Source: Bradyrhizobium sp. CCGB12 (GTDB taxonomy: Bacteria > Pseudomonadota > Alphaproteobacteria > Rhizobiales > Xanthobacteraceae). From it: a DNA stretch of 64,000 nucleotides. The position numbers and the translations under genes are program-made. The DNA is taken from NCBI RefSeq assembly GCF_024199845.1, contig NZ_JANADO010000001.1, positions 6,944,001 through 7,008,000 of the forward strand, read 5' to 3'. The notes below the pieces were generated by a model. It saw only the letters and a program-made list of their open reading frames with translations. It ran no database searches and was not told the DNA's origin. This document shows positions 8,808-18,888 of this stretch, piece by piece; positions within the stretch are counted from its first letter, which is position 1; each line of letters begins with the position of its first letter.

Positions 8808-10301
8808 TCACACCCCCGCCATCATCACGTATTTGATCTCGACATATTCTTCCATGCCGTGACGCGAGCCTTCGCGCCCGAGGCCGCTTTCCTTGACGCC
8901 GCCGAAGGGCGCGACTTCCGTGGTGATCAGGCCGGTGTTGACGCCGACCATGCCGGACTCCAGTGCCTCGGCGACGCGCCAGACACGGCCGAGATCGCGC
9001 GAGTAGAAATAGGACGCCAAGCCGAACGGCGAGGCGTTGCACATCGCGATCACGTCGGCCTCGTCCTTGAATCTGATCACCGGCGCAAGCGGGCCGAAGG
9101 TTTCCTCCTGCGACACCAGCGAGTCCGCCTTGACGTCGGCGAGCACGGTCGGCTCGAAGAACGAGCGCCCGAGCTCGCTGCGCTTGCCGCCAGTGACGAC
9201 CTTGGCGCCGCGCTTGACGGCATCCGCAATGTGGCGCTCGACCTTGTCGATCGCCTTCATGTTGATCAGCGGGCCCTGCGTGACGCCGCCCTCGGTGCCG
9301 TCGCCGATCTTCATCGCCGCGACCTTCTTCGACAATTTCTGCACGAACTCGTCGTAGATCTTGTCCTGGGCGTAGATGCGGTTGGCGCAGACGCAGGTCT
9401 GGCCCATGTTGCGGTATTTCGACACGATGGCGCCCTCGACCGCGGCATCGATGTCGGCGTCGTCGAACACCACGAACGGCGCATTACCGCCGAGCTCCAG
9501 GCCGAGCCGCTTCACGCCGACGGAAGCCTGCTGGTAGAGGATCTTGCCGACTGCGGTTGAGCCGGTGAAGCCGACGAAGCGCACGGCCGGATGCTCGCAC
9601 AGCACCTTGCCGATCGGCGGCGCGTCGCCGGTGATGATGTTGAGCACGCCCTTGGGGATGCCGGCCTTCTCGGCGAGCACCGCCAGCGCGAGCGCCGACA
9701 GCGGCGTTTCATTGGCGGGCTTGAGCACCACGGTGCAGCCGGCCGCCAGCGCCGGCGAGACCTTGCGGGTGATCATCGAGTTCGGGAAATTCCACGGCGT
9801 GATCGCGCCGCAGACGCCGATCGGCTGCTTGATGGCGAGCAGGCGCGCATCGGCGCGCTGGGTCGGAATGGTCTCGCCATAGACGCGGCGGGCCTCTTCC
9901 GCGAAAAACTCGATATAGGCGGCGCCGATGTCGACCTCGCCGAGCGCCTCCGTGAGCGGCTTGCCCTGTTCGGAGGTGAGGATCAGCGCGAGATCCTCGC
10001 GGTTGGCGATGATCAGCTCGAACCATTTGCGCAGGATGTTGGAGCGCTGTTTTGCGGTGTGCTTGGCCCAGGCCGGGAAGGCGCGCTCGGCGGCCTCGAC
10101 CGCCCTGGTCGTATCATCGGCACCAAGCTGCGGAACCTTGGCGAGCTCGATGCCGGTCGCGGGATTGTTCACGGCGAAGACCGGCGTGCCGACCCAGGCG
10201 CCGTCGATGTAGCAGGCTTCCTTCAGCAGCGAAGGGTCCTTCAACCGGTCGCGCAGATGGGACGAGGCTTGCGGGGCGCGGGCGGCGGCGGTCGGGGTCA
10301 T
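8808..10301 (-). CDS. gabD: Succinate-semialdehyde dehydrogenase (NAD(P)+)
   Basis: A 497-residue aldehyde dehydrogenase that oxidises succinic semialdehyde to succinate, the last step of GABA degradation. ALDH landmarks are present: PWNFPNSMITRK, GFTGSTAVGK, the glutamate in LELGGNAPFVVF, and the catalytic cysteine in NMGQTCVCANRIY near residue 300. The double-Cys context and C-terminal SGLGREGSRHGMEEYVE are typical of GabD. The start at 10301 follows a GAGGAG ribosome binding site; the reading frame stays open 25 codons further upstream. No gabT is adjacent. Assignment to SSADH rather than a close ALDH relative is by family resemblance. Confidence 0.88.
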   Translation of the reverse strand: MTPTAAARAPQASSHLRDRLKDPSLLKEACYIDGAWVGTPVFAVNNPATGIELAKVPQLGADDTTRAVEAAERAFPAWAKHTAKQRSNILRKWFELIIANREDLALILTSEQGKPLTEALGEVDIGAAYIEFFAEEARRVYGETIPTQRADARLLAIKQPIGVCGAITPWNFPNSMITRKVSPALAAGCTVVLKPANETPLSALALAVLAEKAGIPKGVLNIITGDAPPIGKVLCEHPAVRFVGFTGSTAVGKILYQQASVGVKRLGLELGGNAPFVVFDDADIDAAVEGAIVSKYRNMGQTCVCANRIYAQDKIYDEFVQKLSKKVAAMKIGDGTEGGVTQGPLINMKAIDKVERHIADAVKRGAKVVTGGKRSELGRSFFEPTVLADVKADSLVSQEETFGPLAPVIRFKDEADVIAMCNASPFGLASYFYSRDLGRVWRVAEALESGMVGVNTGLITTEVAPFGGVKESGLGREGSRHGMEEYVEIKYVMMAGV

Positions 10302-10410
10302 GGCGTTGCTCCTCAGGGCGCGATCGGATCGGCCCGGAATATAGGGACAGACGGTGCGTAATGCACCGCCCCGCAACGCACATCTGCTGGGAGCTAAACG
10401 GCCAGCGGCC

Positions 10411-10731
10411 TTACGCCGCGCCGCTCATATAGGTCTCGCGCCGGCCGATCATGCGCTCGGCCGCGGCCTTGGCGTCGGCCTTCGAGGACGTCGCGCACGT
10501 CCGGTATTCGAGATCCGGGACGTCGGACCTGTCGCGGCGGCCGAACCAAGATTTCGAGCCGACCGGCAGCAGCGCCAGGGACTGCGCCAGATTGTCGACC
10601 GCGCCGAAGGAATACAGCGCGCCCGTGCCGGCGATGCGAACTTCGTAAATGCCGGGCGAGATCGGCGCCTCCAGATTGTCGCCCCGTCCGTGACGGGGAT
10701 AGCGCTTCCATTCGCTCCAGGTCGAAATCAT
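10411..10731 (-). CDS. Conserved hypothetical small protein, possible GIY-YIG-like fold
   Basis: A 106-residue protein that I do not recognise firmly. The N-terminal part reads SPGIYEVRIAGTGALYSFG, which loosely resembles the GIY...YIG pattern of GIY-YIG proteins. It is followed by a Leu-rich helix, a charged middle and a C-terminal helix with CATSSKADAKAAAERMIGRR. The catalytic Arg/Glu set of GIY-YIG nucleases is not clearly present. Codon use is like its neighbours. It stands alone between gabD (same strand) and a divergent hydrolase. Confidence 0.55.
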   Translation of the reverse strand: MISTWSEWKRYPRHGRGDNLEAPISPGIYEVRIAGTGALYSFGAVDNLAQSLALLPVGSKSWFGRRDRSDVPDLEYRTCATSSKADAKAAAERMIGRRETYMSGAA

Positions 10732-11076
10732 CCAAAGCCCCCTCGCGGCCGATCAGCGACCGCCAAATTTGCATCAAGTCTTAACGTCGGCGGCCGATTG
10801 GCCGAGTGCTGAACGCAGCAACGCACAAAATGTTTCAAGTGAATCAAACAGGTGAAACATAACGCCCGCGCTCATCCACGGTCACGGCGAGTTGCGGCCA
10901 TCCACCGCAGATTGTGACGGAGTGTTGCAGTTCAGCCGCCTGTCGTCCTGCGCGGGGCGCGGACCGTCAAGTCACGACATCGCGACCACCGCGGGCATCT
11001 CGACACGCTTGCCGCGCGGGGCGTGCGGGAGGACAATCGATCACTTCCAACAATAATCAAACCGGAGGAAACACGC
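10732..11076. other. Intergenic region, divergent promoters, possible operator
   Basis: About 345 bp between the divergent small protein and serine hydrolase genes. No gene is seen. It contains the inverted repeat TGTTTCA (10831-10837) / TGAAACA (10853-10859) in an AT-richer patch, which could be a regulator binding site, and GC-rich DNA after that. Confidence 0.45.
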
Positions 11077-12273
11077 ATGCAAAGCCGAGCCGAGATCGAC
11101 GAGATCCTGCGCCAGAAGAGCGACGCAAAGGAAATTCCCGGAGTCGTTGCCATCGCCGCCAGCGGTCAAGACGTGTTGTATCAGGGTGCGTTCGGCAGGC
11201 GCGACCTGTCGAAGCCCGATGCGATGACTGCGGACAGCGTGTTCTGGATCGCGTCGATGACGAAGGCGGTGACGTCGGCGGGCGCCATGCAACTGGTCGA
11301 GCAAGGCAAGCTGTCGCTGGATGCGCCGATCGGCGAGTTGCTGCCCGATCTCGCCAAGCCGCAGGTGCTCGAAGGCTTCGATGCCAAGGGCGAGGCGAAG
11401 CTGCGGCCGGCGAAAGGACCGATCACGCTGCGCCAGCTCATGACCCACACCGCCGGCTTCTGCTACAACATGTGGAACGGCGATCTCGCGGTCTATCTGG
11501 AAAAGACCGGCATTCCCGCCATCACCACCTGCCAGAACGCGGCGCTGAAGACGCCGATCATGTCCGACCCCGGCACGCGCTGGGAATACGGCACCAATAT
11601 CGACTTCGTCGGCAAAGCGGTGGAGGCCGCCAGCGGCAAGCGGCTCGATGCTTATCTGCGCGACAATCTGTTCGCGCCGCTCGGCATGGGCGATACTGCC
11701 TTCAAGATCACCGACGGCATGCGCAAGCGCCTCGTCGGCATGCATGCGCGCGGCGAGGACGGCCAGCTCGCATCGATCCCGTTCGAGCTCGAGCAGGAGC
11801 CGGAATTCCACATGGGTGGCGGCGGCCTCTACTCGACCGCGGCCGACTACATCAAGTTCACCCAGATGATCCTGAACAAAGGCCGTGGCAACGGCAACCA
11901 AGTGCTGAAGCCGGAGACGATCGCGATGATGGGCCAGAACCAGATGGGCGATCTTACCATGGGCAAGCTGACCACGGCGGCGCCGATGTACACGAACGAC
12001 GTCGATCTCTATCCGGAGCAGGTGAAGAAGTGGGGCCTCAGCTTCATGATCAACACCGCCAAGACGGCGGAAGGGCGCAGCGCAGGCAGCCTCGCCTGGG
12101 CCGGCCTCGCCAACACCTATTACTGGATCGACCCGGCGCGCGACGTCACCGGCGTGATCCTGATGCAGCTGCTGCCGTTCGCTGACGCAAAATGCCTGGA
12201 GGCGTTCGCGGGCTTCGAGCGCGGGGTTTATGCCGGCCTCGATGCTGCCGGGAGCGGGAAGAGGGCGGCCTAA
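11077..12273 (+). CDS. Serine hydrolase (class C beta-lactamase-like)
   Basis: A 398-residue cytoplasmic-looking serine hydrolase with no signal peptide. The SxxK motif is SMTK in [14 protein letters not shown] (near residue 65), and the Tyr motif is YGTN in [15 protein letters not shown] (near residue 170). Relatives include esterases of the EstB/penicillin-binding type. The start at ATG 11077 has a clear CGGAGGAA site eight bases upstream. The acyl-CoA ligase gene follows 107 bp later on the same strand; a functional link is possible but unproven. Confidence 0.85.
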   Translation: MQSRAEIDEILRQKSDAKEIPGVVAIAASGQDVLYQGAFGRRDLSKPDAMTADSVFWIASMTKAVTSAGAMQLVEQGKLSLDAPIGELLPDLAKPQVLEGFDAKGEAKLRPAKGPITLRQLMTHTAGFCYNMWNGDLAVYLEKTGIPAITTCQNAALKTPIMSDPGTRWEYGTNIDFVGKAVEAASGKRLDAYLRDNLFAPLGMGDTAFKITDGMRKRLVGMHARGEDGQLASIPFELEQEPEFHMGGGGLYSTAADYIKFTQMILNKGRGNGNQVLKPETIAMMGQNQMGDLTMGKLTTAAPMYTNDVDLYPEQVKKWGLSFMINTAKTAEGRSAGSLAWAGLANTYYWIDPARDVTGVILMQLLPFADAKCLEAFAGFERGVYAGLDAAGSGKRAA

Positions 12274-12380
12274 CCCTTAGTATGAGGCGCGCGGCGTCGC
12301 GCGCCTCCCCGGCAAGGGATAACCTCGTGCCCGAAAGCTCTCGGCTTCAGGCACGAGGCAACAATCTTGAGGAGACGAAC

Positions 12381-14087
12381 TTGGCGGACGATCTTGCAGG
12401 CAAAGCCGACAGCTATGTTTGCGGCATCTCGGACACGCCGCTGCTCGGAGACACCATCGGCCGCAGTCTCGACCATGCGGTGCGGCGCTGGGGCGATCGC
12501 GAGGCGCTGGTCTCGCCCAGCCACGGCGTGCGATGGACATGGTCCGAATTTGCCGAACGGGTCGATGCGCTCGCCGCCGGCTTTCTCGCGCTCGGCCTGG
12601 AGCGGGGGCAACGAATCGGCATCTGGTCGCTGAACCGGCCGGAATGGACGCTGACCCAGTTCGCCGCCGCCAAGGCCGGCCTGATCCTGGTGACGATCAA
12701 TCCTGCCTATCGCTTGAGCGAGCTGGAATTTGCGCTTCGCAAGGTCGGCTGCGCTGCGATCGTCACCGCGACGGCATTCAAGACCAGCAACTACATAGAG
12801 ATGCTCAATGCGCTGCTGCCGGAGCTGTCCGCCGCCAAGCCGGGGCAGCTGCATGCGGCACGGCTGCCTGCCCTTCGCAACGTCATCCAGATCGGCGGCC
12901 CAGCCGCGCCAGGCACGATTGCTTTCGACGAGATCGCGGGTATGGGCGGCGACCGGCACCGACAGCAGCTTGTCGCGCTCGGCCATGAGCTGCAGTTCGA
13001 CGATCCCGTCAACATCCAGTTCACCAGCGGCACCACGGGATCGCCCAAGGGCGTGACGCTGACCCATCACAACATCCTCAACAACGGCTATTTCGTCGGC
13101 CGCGCCATGCGCCTGACGGAAGCGGATCGCATCTGCATTCCGGTGCCGCTCTATCATTGCTTCGGCATGGTCATGGGCAACCTTGCCTCCGTCACGCTCG
13201 GCGCCGCAATGGTTTATCCCGGCGAGGGTTTTGACCCGCTCACGACGCTGCGCACGATCGAACAGGAGAAATGCACGGCGCTCTACGGCGTGCCGACGAT
13301 GTTCATCGCCGAACTCGATCACCCCGAATTCGGGCACTTCGACCTGACATCGCTCCGCACCGGCATCATGGCGGGCGCGCCCTGCCCTATCGAGGTGATG
13401 AAGCGCGTCAACACCGCGATGAACATGCGGGAGGTTACGATCGCCTACGGCATGACCGAGACCAGTCCCGTCAGCTTCCAGAGCGCGGTGGACGATCCGC
13501 TGGAGCGCCGCGTCTCCACGGTCGGACGGATCCATCCGCACGTCGAAGTCAAGATCGTCGATCTCGAGGGCAAGATCGTCAAGCGCGGCGAACGGGGCGA
13601 GCTGTGCACCCGCGGCTACAGCATCATGCTGGGTTATTGGGAAGAGAGGGAGAAGACCGCCGACGTGCTCGATGCGAACGGCTGGATGCACACCGGCGAC
13701 CTCGCCACCATCGACGACGAGGGTTATTGCAACATCGTCGGCCGCATCAAGGACATGGTGATCCGCGGCGGCGAAAATCTCTATCCGCGCGAGATCGAGG
13801 AATTTCTGTATCGTCACCCCAAGATCCAGGACGTGCAGATCTTCGGCGTGGCGGACAGCCGCTATGGCGAAGAGCTCTGCGCCTGGATCCGCGTCAAATC
13901 GGGCGAGCAACTGACGGCGGACGAGGTGCGGACGTTCTGCGAAGGCCAGATCGCCCACAACAAGATCCCGCGCTACGTGGAATTCGTCGACGAATTTCCG
14001 ATGACCGTGACCGGAAAGATCCAGAAATTCCTGATGCGCGATGCGGTGGAGCAGCGGCTGGGGCTGACGGCCGCGAAGACGGCGTGA
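12381..14087 (+). CDS. Acyl-CoA synthetase (AMP-binding, fatty-acyl-CoA synthase type)
   Basis: A 568-residue member of the ANL adenylate-forming family that activates a carboxylic acid, probably a fatty acid, as acyl-AMP and then acyl-CoA. Motifs: [20 protein letters not shown] (P-loop), [25 protein letters not shown], and the catalytic Lys in [10 protein letters not shown]. The TTG at 12381 is taken as start because TGAGGAGA sits eight bases upstream and the protein begins like its relatives there; the open frame extends 63 codons upstream without family-like sequence. A repeat follows the gene. Confidence 0.88.
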   Translation: MADDLAGKADSYVCGISDTPLLGDTIGRSLDHAVRRWGDREALVSPSHGVRWTWSEFAERVDALAAGFLALGLERGQRIGIWSLNRPEWTLTQFAAAKAGLILVTINPAYRLSELEFALRKVGCAAIVTATAFKTSNYIEMLNALLPELSAAKPGQLHAARLPALRNVIQIGGPAAPGTIAFDEIAGMGGDRHRQQLVALGHELQFDDPVNIQFTSGTTGSPKGVTLTHHNILNNGYFVGRAMRLTEADRICIPVPLYHCFGMVMGNLASVTLGAAMVYPGEGFDPLTTLRTIEQEKCTALYGVPTMFIAELDHPEFGHFDLTSLRTGIMAGAPCPIEVMKRVNTAMNMREVTIAYGMTETSPVSFQSAVDDPLERRVSTVGRIHPHVEVKIVDLEGKIVKRGERGELCTRGYSIMLGYWEEREKTADVLDANGWMHTGDLATIDDEGYCNIVGRIKDMVIRGGENLYPREIEEFLYRHPKIQDVQIFGVADSRYGEELCAWIRVKSGEQLTADEVRTFCEGQIAHNKIPRYVEFVDEFPMTVTGKIQKFLMRDAVEQRLGLTAAKTA

Positions 14088-14094
14088 GCTGCAT

Positions 14095-14181
14095 CGTCAT
14101 TGCGAGGAGCTCTTGCGACGAAGCAATCCAGATTCTTGCCGCGGAGACAGACTGGATTGCTTCGCTACGCTCGCAATGACG
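14095..14181. repeat. CGTCATTGCGAGG intergenic repeat
   Basis: Inverted ends CGTCATTGCGAGGAG / CTCGCAATGACG with GAAGCAATCCAG / CTGGATTGCTTCG inside. It lies between convergent genes (acyl-CoA ligase and adenosine kinase) and can form a long hairpin. Confidence 0.85.
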
Positions 14182-14198
14182 GGCGTGAGAGACGAGCC

Positions 14199-15200
14199 TT
14201 AAACCGTCAGCCCGCGCTGCTGGGCCAGCTCCTTCAGCGACACCTGCGGACGGGCGCCGATGTGCTGGATCACTTCGGCAGCCGCGAGCGCGCCGAGCTC
14301 GCCGCATTGCTTGTGCGCCAGGTTGCGCGAAAGGCCGTACAGGAAGCCGGCAGCGAAGAGATCACCGGCGCCGGTGGTGTCCACCAGTTTCGTGATCGGC
14401 GAGGCCGGAGCTGCGACAGCGTCGGTCGGCGTCACCACCACGCAGCCCTTCTCGCTGCGGGTGACGACACCGAGATTGACGTCATTGCGCAGCTGCTTCA
14501 GCGCGGTGTCGAAATCCGAGGTCACATAGAGCGAGTGCAACTCGGACTCGTTGGCGAAGACGATGTCGACGGTGCCGTCGCGCATCAGCCCCAGGAATTC
14601 GTCGCGGTAGCGATCGACGCAGAAGGAATCCGACAGGGTGAGCGCGACCTTGCGTCCGGCCACGTGCGCAATCCTCGCCGCCTTGAGAAAGGCTTCCTTG
14701 GCGGCCGGCGGATCCCAGAGATAGCCTTCGAGATAGATGATCCTGGCCGCGGAGATCTCGGCCGGATCGATGTCGGCGGGCGACAGATCCTGCGCCGCGC
14801 CGAGATAGGTGTTCATGGTGCGCTCGCCGTCACCGGTGACGAGGATGTAGGAACAGCCGGTGGCGGGGCCGTCCTTCGCGGCGGGGGTGTTGAAGGCGAC
14901 GCCGGCGGCGCGGATGTCGTGGACGTAGAGCTTGCCGATCTGGTCGTCCTTGACCTTGCCGACATAGGCGGCGCGTGCCCCCAAGCTGCCGATGCCGACG
15001 ATGGTGTTGGCAGCCGAGCCGCCCGAGACTTCCGTGGCCGGCCCCATGTCCTTGTAGATGGCCGCGGCCCGCGCCTCGTCGATCAGGGACATGCTGCCCT
15101 TGGTCATGCCATGCTTGGCCAAAAAGGCCTCGTCGGTCCTGACCAGCACGTCGAACAGCGCGTTACCGATGCCGAGAACGTCATATTTCACGTCAGCCAT
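14199..15200 (-). CDS. Adenosine kinase (PfkB family)
   Basis: A 333-residue PfkB-family sugar/nucleoside kinase. The N-terminal GNALFDVLV block, the GGSAANTIVGIGSLG motif (PfkB signature 1 region) and the C-terminal DTTGAGDLFAAGFLYG (signature 2, with the catalytic Asp) are clear. Alphaproteobacterial proteins of this length and sequence are annotated as adenosine kinases that phosphorylate adenosine to AMP. The substrate is inferred from family, not demonstrated. Transcribed divergently from murJ across ~120 bp. Confidence 0.85.
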   Translation of the reverse strand: MADVKYDVLGIGNALFDVLVRTDEAFLAKHGMTKGSMSLIDEARAAAIYKDMGPATEVSGGSAANTIVGIGSLGARAAYVGKVKDDQIGKLYVHDIRAAGVAFNTPAAKDGPATGCSYILVTGDGERTMNTYLGAAQDLSPADIDPAEISAARIIYLEGYLWDPPAAKEAFLKAARIAHVAGRKVALTLSDSFCVDRYRDEFLGLMRDGTVDIVFANESELHSLYVTSDFDTALKQLRNDVNLGVVTRSEKGCVVVTPTDAVAAPASPITKLVDTTGAGDLFAAGFLYGLSRNLAHKQCGELGALAAAEVIQHIGARPQVSLKELAQQRGLTV

Positions 15201-15324
15201 TCACCTTGATCCTGTTTGGCGGATTGCGATACCTGCGGAAATCCGCTTCCTGTCGGCCTGAAATCTGGCTCGCGGCCTATCACGACCGGGCCTTTGCGGG
15301 CAAGCAACGGTATTATTAAAGAGC

Positions 15325-16857
15325 ATGATCCGCTCCTTCCTGACCGTCTCGACGGGAACACTGGCCTCGCGGCTGCTGGGCTTTGCGCGCGATTCCATGA
15401 TCGCGGCACTGCTTGGCACCGGCGCGGTGGCGGATGCGTTCCTGGCGGCGTTCCAGCTCGTCAACGTGGTGCGACGACTGCTCAGCGAGGGGGCGCTGAA
15501 TGCGGCGCTGATTCCGGCCTGGCTCCGGATCAGGGACAGCGACGGCGCAGCGGCTGCGGCGGCATTCGCCGGGCGCGTGCTCGGCACGGTCAGCGTGGCC
15601 CTGGTCGCGATCTCGATCTTCATTGCGCTCGCAATGCCGCTGATCATCACGGTGATCGCGCCTGGCTTTCTCGGCAGTGGCACGCTCGATCTCGCCGTGC
15701 ACAATGCGCGGCTGATGCTGCCCTATCTCGCCTTTGCCGGCCCGGTCACCGTGCTGATGGGGCTGCTCAACGCACAAGGCCGCTTTGCGCTCACGGCGTT
15801 CTCGCCGCTGCTGTTCAACATCGCCCTGATCGCCGCGATCGCGATGCTGCTCGTCTGGCATGCCGATGCGACCTTCGCGGCGTGGCTGCTGGCGGCCACC
15901 GTCGGCATCGCCGGCCTGCTGCAACTCGCGATGCTGCTGTCGCAGCGAAGCGGACACCTCGCAACACCGTTGCGCGTCAACTTCGACAAGGAGATGCAGG
16001 CCTTTTTCGCCAAGGCCGTACCCGGCATGATCGCAAGCTCGGGCCCGCAATGGCTGATGGTGGCGGGCGCGATCATCGCTTCGTCGACGCCCTCCGCGGT
16101 CTCCTGGCTCTATTTCGCCAACCGCCTGATCGAGCTGCCGCTCGGCATCGTCGGCGTCGCCATGGGCACGGTGCTGGTGCCGGAGCTGACCCGCGCGGTC
16201 GGAAGCCGCGACCGCGATGCTGTAGCGCATGCGGAATCACGCGCGCTGGAGCTTGCGACCGGGCTGGCGCTGCCGGCCACAATCGGCCTGATCGTGCTGG
16301 CCGAGCCGATCGTGCGGCTTCTGTTCGAGCATGGCGCCTTTGGCGCACAGGACAGCGCGGCGACGGCGCACGCGCTGATGTGGCTGGCGCTCGGCCTGCC
16401 CGCGCATGTGCTGATCAAGGCGCTGTCGCCGGCCTTCTATGCCCGCAGCGACACGATGACGCCGTTGCTGGCAACGGCCAAAGGGTTCGTGGTGACGGTC
16501 GTGCTCGCGGTTCTGCTCGGCCATTTCCTTGGCACGAGCGGGATCGCGGCGAGTATCGCGGCCGGCGCCTGGAGCAGCGCGCTTGCGCTGATCCGGAAAG
16601 GCACCGGCGAATTCGGCTTCTCGGCTGATGCCGCCGCGCGAAAACGGCTGCCGCGGATCCTGCTCGCCGCCGCCGCCATGGGCGCCCTGCTCTGGCTGAC
16701 TGCAGGTCTTGTGCCTGGCGAAGCCCACGGCCTCATCCATGTCATCGTGCTGGGTGCGCAGATCGCGGCCGGGATCGCCGTCTACGGCCTGCTCCTGCAA
16801 ATCCTCGGTGCCGCCTCCTGGCGCGAGGCGGCCAGCGCCCTGAAGCGGCCCGCCTAA
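15325..16857 (+). CDS. murJ: Lipid II flippase MurJ
   Basis: A 510-residue polytopic membrane protein of the MOP superfamily that flips lipid II across the inner membrane for peptidoglycan synthesis. It opens with the characteristic SFLTVSTGTLASRLLGFARD and GAVADAFLAAFQLVNVVRRLLSEGA (family: RD...A/GTG..ADAF...N..R.L..EGA). About 14 hydrophobic segments follow. Length matches the family (~510). trpS follows 70 bp downstream in the same direction, so co-transcription is possible. Confidence 0.95.
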   Translation: MIRSFLTVSTGTLASRLLGFARDSMIAALLGTGAVADAFLAAFQLVNVVRRLLSEGALNAALIPAWLRIRDSDGAAAAAAFAGRVLGTVSVALVAISIFIALAMPLIITVIAPGFLGSGTLDLAVHNARLMLPYLAFAGPVTVLMGLLNAQGRFALTAFSPLLFNIALIAAIAMLLVWHADATFAAWLLAATVGIAGLLQLAMLLSQRSGHLATPLRVNFDKEMQAFFAKAVPGMIASSGPQWLMVAGAIIASSTPSAVSWLYFANRLIELPLGIVGVAMGTVLVPELTRAVGSRDRDAVAHAESRALELATGLALPATIGLIVLAEPIVRLLFEHGAFGAQDSAATAHALMWLALGLPAHVLIKALSPAFYARSDTMTPLLATAKGFVVTVVLAVLLGHFLGTSGIAASIAAGAWSSALALIRKGTGEFGFSADAAARKRLPRILLAAAAMGALLWLTAGLVPGEAHGLIHVIVLGAQIAAGIAVYGLLLQILGAASWREAASALKRPA

Positions 16858-16926
16858 CGAAATGCCCTTGACGAGGCAGCGCCGCTGTTGGAAACGACGG
16901 CCGAATACCTTTTGGGAAGGCTGACA

Positions 16927-17979
16927 ATGGCATTCGTTGAACGGGTCTTTTCGGGCGTCCAGCCGACGGGCAATCTTCATCTCGGCAACTATCTCGGCGC
17001 GATCGTCAACTTCGTGAAGATGCAGGAAACCCACAACTGCATCTATTGCGTCGTCGACATGCACGCGATCACGCAAGGGCTGGACGTCTGGGGCGGGCCG
17101 GCCGAGCTCACGCGCAACACCCGCGAGGTCACCGCGGCGTTCATCGCTGCGGGCATCGATCCGAAGAAGCACATCGTGTTCAACCAGAGCCAGGTCTCGG
17201 GCCATGCCGAGCTCGCCTGGATCTTCAACTGCGTCGCGCGCATGGGCTGGCTCAGCCGCATGACCCAGTTCAAGGAGAAGGCCGGCAAGGACCGCGAGAA
17301 CGCCTCGGTCGGGCTGTTCGACTATCCCGTGCTGATGGCGGCCGACATTCTGCTTTACCGCGCCACCCACGTGCCTGTTGGCGAGGACCAGAAGCAGCAT
17401 CTCGAGCTCTCGCGCGACATCGCGCAGAAGTTCAACAACGACTTTGGCGATTCCATTCGCGCCCAGGGCGCCAATGACGGCCTGTTCTTCCCGCTGCCGG
17501 AACCCTTCATCACGGGCCCGGCGACACGCGTGATGAGCCTGCGCGACGGCACCAAGAAGATGTCGAAGTCGGACGCCTCCGACAATTCGCGCATCAATCT
17601 GACCGACGATGCCGACACCATAGCCCAGAAGATCCGCAAGGCGAAAACCGATCCGGAGCCGCTGCCGAGTGAAGAGAAGGGCCTGGAAGCGCGTCCCGAG
17701 GCCGACAATCTCGTCGGCATCTTCGCCGCGCTCTCGGACCGCTCCAAGGCGGACGTGCTGCGCGATTTCGGCGGCGGCCAGTTCTCCAGCTTCAAGAATG
17801 CGCTGGCGGAGCTGTGCGTCACCAAGCTCGCGCCGATCGCCGGCGAGATGAAGCGCCTCGTTGCCGACCCCGACCATATCGACGCGATCCTGAACGACGG
17901 CTCCGACCGGGCCCGCGCCATCGCCGACGAGACGATGAAGCTCTCCAAGGACATCGTCGGCTTCATCCGCCGGCGCTGA
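16927..17979 (+). CDS. trpS: Tryptophan--tRNA ligase
   Basis: A 350-residue class I aminoacyl-tRNA synthetase that charges tRNA-Trp. The HIGH-like signature is [11 protein letters not shown] (about residues 13-23) and the KMSKS loop is [10 protein letters not shown]. Length fits bacterial TrpRS (~330-350). The ATG at 16927 has GGGAAGG ten bases upstream; an in-frame ATG at 16888 would add 13 residues unlike the family. A strong GC-rich hairpin follows the stop codon. Confidence 0.96.
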   Translation: MAFVERVFSGVQPTGNLHLGNYLGAIVNFVKMQETHNCIYCVVDMHAITQGLDVWGGPAELTRNTREVTAAFIAAGIDPKKHIVFNQSQVSGHAELAWIFNCVARMGWLSRMTQFKEKAGKDRENASVGLFDYPVLMAADILLYRATHVPVGEDQKQHLELSRDIAQKFNNDFGDSIRAQGANDGLFFPLPEPFITGPATRVMSLRDGTKKMSKSDASDNSRINLTDDADTIAQKIRKAKTDPEPLPSEEKGLEARPEADNLVGIFAALSDRSKADVLRDFGGGQFSSFKNALAELCVTKLAPIAGEMKRLVADPDHIDAILNDGSDRARAIADETMKLSKDIVGFIRRR

Positions 17980-17995
17980 TCGTCGCGTCAGCGCA

Positions 17996-18027
17996 ACGTC
18001 GGCCGGCGCCACCGCGCCGGCCGACGT
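17996..18027. terminator. Perfect 13-bp hairpin after trpS
   Basis: ACGTCGGCCGGCG and its exact reverse complement CGCCGGCCGACGT are separated by a 6-nt loop, 17 bases after the trpS stop. No T-run follows, so it may act as a mRNA 3' stabiliser or a factor-aided terminator rather than a classic intrinsic terminator. Confidence 0.55.
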
Positions 18028-18089
18028 CCCCTCTCCCAAAACGGGAGGGAGTGTGGCAGCATGCTCGCCGCGCACACACCGGGACATGC

Positions 18090-18584
18090 ATGACCAGCAA
18101 GCGACTTTGCTTCGAGCCGGGTCACAAGCCCAAATGCCTCGTCATCGTCGATGACACCGCCGAATGGGATCGCGCGGTCTATTACGCCAGCCGCTGGGCG
18201 ATCCGCGCCGGCGGCGGCGTGGTGATGCTCCGCATCATCGAGCCGGAGCAGCAGAGCCAGGAATGGCTCGGTGTCGCCGATATCATGCGCGCCGAGGCGC
18301 AAGAAGCCGCCGAAGCCGCGCTCGACCGCGCCGCCGGTAGAGCCAACGGCATCGCCGCGATCACGCCGGAACGGGTGATCCGGGAGGGCGCCGCGATGGA
18401 GCAGCTGCTCGCTGCCATCGACGAGGACCCTGACATCGCCATGCTGGTGCTCGCCGCCAATCCCGGCGCGGAAGGGCCCGGGCCCCTGGTCGCCCTGCTC
18501 TCGCATGAGGTGGGGACGTTTCCGGTGCCGGTGACGATCATCTCGGGCGCGCTGAGCGACCAAAGCGTGGATTCGCTTTCGTAG
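18090..18584 (+). CDS. Universal stress protein (UspA family)
   Basis: A 164-residue protein of the UspA fold: an N-terminal beta strand KCLVIVDDTAEWDRAVYYAS, a middle Ala/Glu-rich helix and a C-terminal VLAANPGAEGPGPLVALL block at the position of the Usp nucleotide-binding loop. The G-2x-G-9x-G-S/T ATP signature is not clearly complete, so nucleotide binding is uncertain. The start at ATG 18090 gives a family-like N-terminus; the open frame further upstream overlaps trpS. Role likely in stress survival, inferred only. Confidence 0.78.
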   Translation: MTSKRLCFEPGHKPKCLVIVDDTAEWDRAVYYASRWAIRAGGGVVMLRIIEPEQQSQEWLGVADIMRAEAQEAAEAALDRAAGRANGIAAITPERVIREGAAMEQLLAAIDEDPDIAMLVLAANPGAEGPGPLVALLSHEVGTFPVPVTIISGALSDQSVDSLS

Positions 18585-18888
18585 CTACGCGGCCTCTTAC
18601 CCTCCCCTGGAGGGGGAGGGTCGGCTCACATCTGAGCGCAGCGAAGATGAGAGACGGGGTGGGGTGAAGGTCTCTCCGCCGCGAACAGTGCCCGTGTGGA
18701 GAGATCACCCCGCCCCGCTCGCGCTGCGCGCGATCGACCCTCCCCCTCTGGGGGAGGTAAGCGACGCCACAACCCACTGATATTACAACGAAACGCCCGC
18801 CTCACCCCTTGATCGTGCGTTCCTCGTCGCCATCTGCTAGTGGATAGGGCACGCGCCGGCCTTGAACCGGCGACGTCTGGAGAAAACC
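18585..18888. other. Intergenic region filled by a palindromic repeat
   Basis: 304 bp between the universal stress protein and NifU-like genes. Most of it is the repeat at 18600-18757; the last ~110 bp hold the promoter and leader of the NifU-like gene. No coding sequence seen. Confidence 0.6.
18600..18757. repeat. Palindromic intergenic repeat (CCCTCCCC type)
   Basis: Left arm CCCTCCCCTGGAGGGGGAGG followed by GTCGG; right arm CGACCCTCCCCCTCTGGGGG. Between them are GACGGGGTGGGGTG and CACCCCGCCCC, again inverted. A nested palindrome ~155 bp long. Confidence 0.75.

Noticed and set aside
12270..13958. A 562-codon minus-strand frame
   Set aside because: Antisense to the acyl-CoA synthetase, which has all ANL motifs; the minus frame is Arg/Asp/His-rich with no family resemblance, typical of GC-rich shadow frames.
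16237..18087. A 616-codon minus-strand frame
   Set aside because: Antisense to murJ and trpS, both with full signature motifs.
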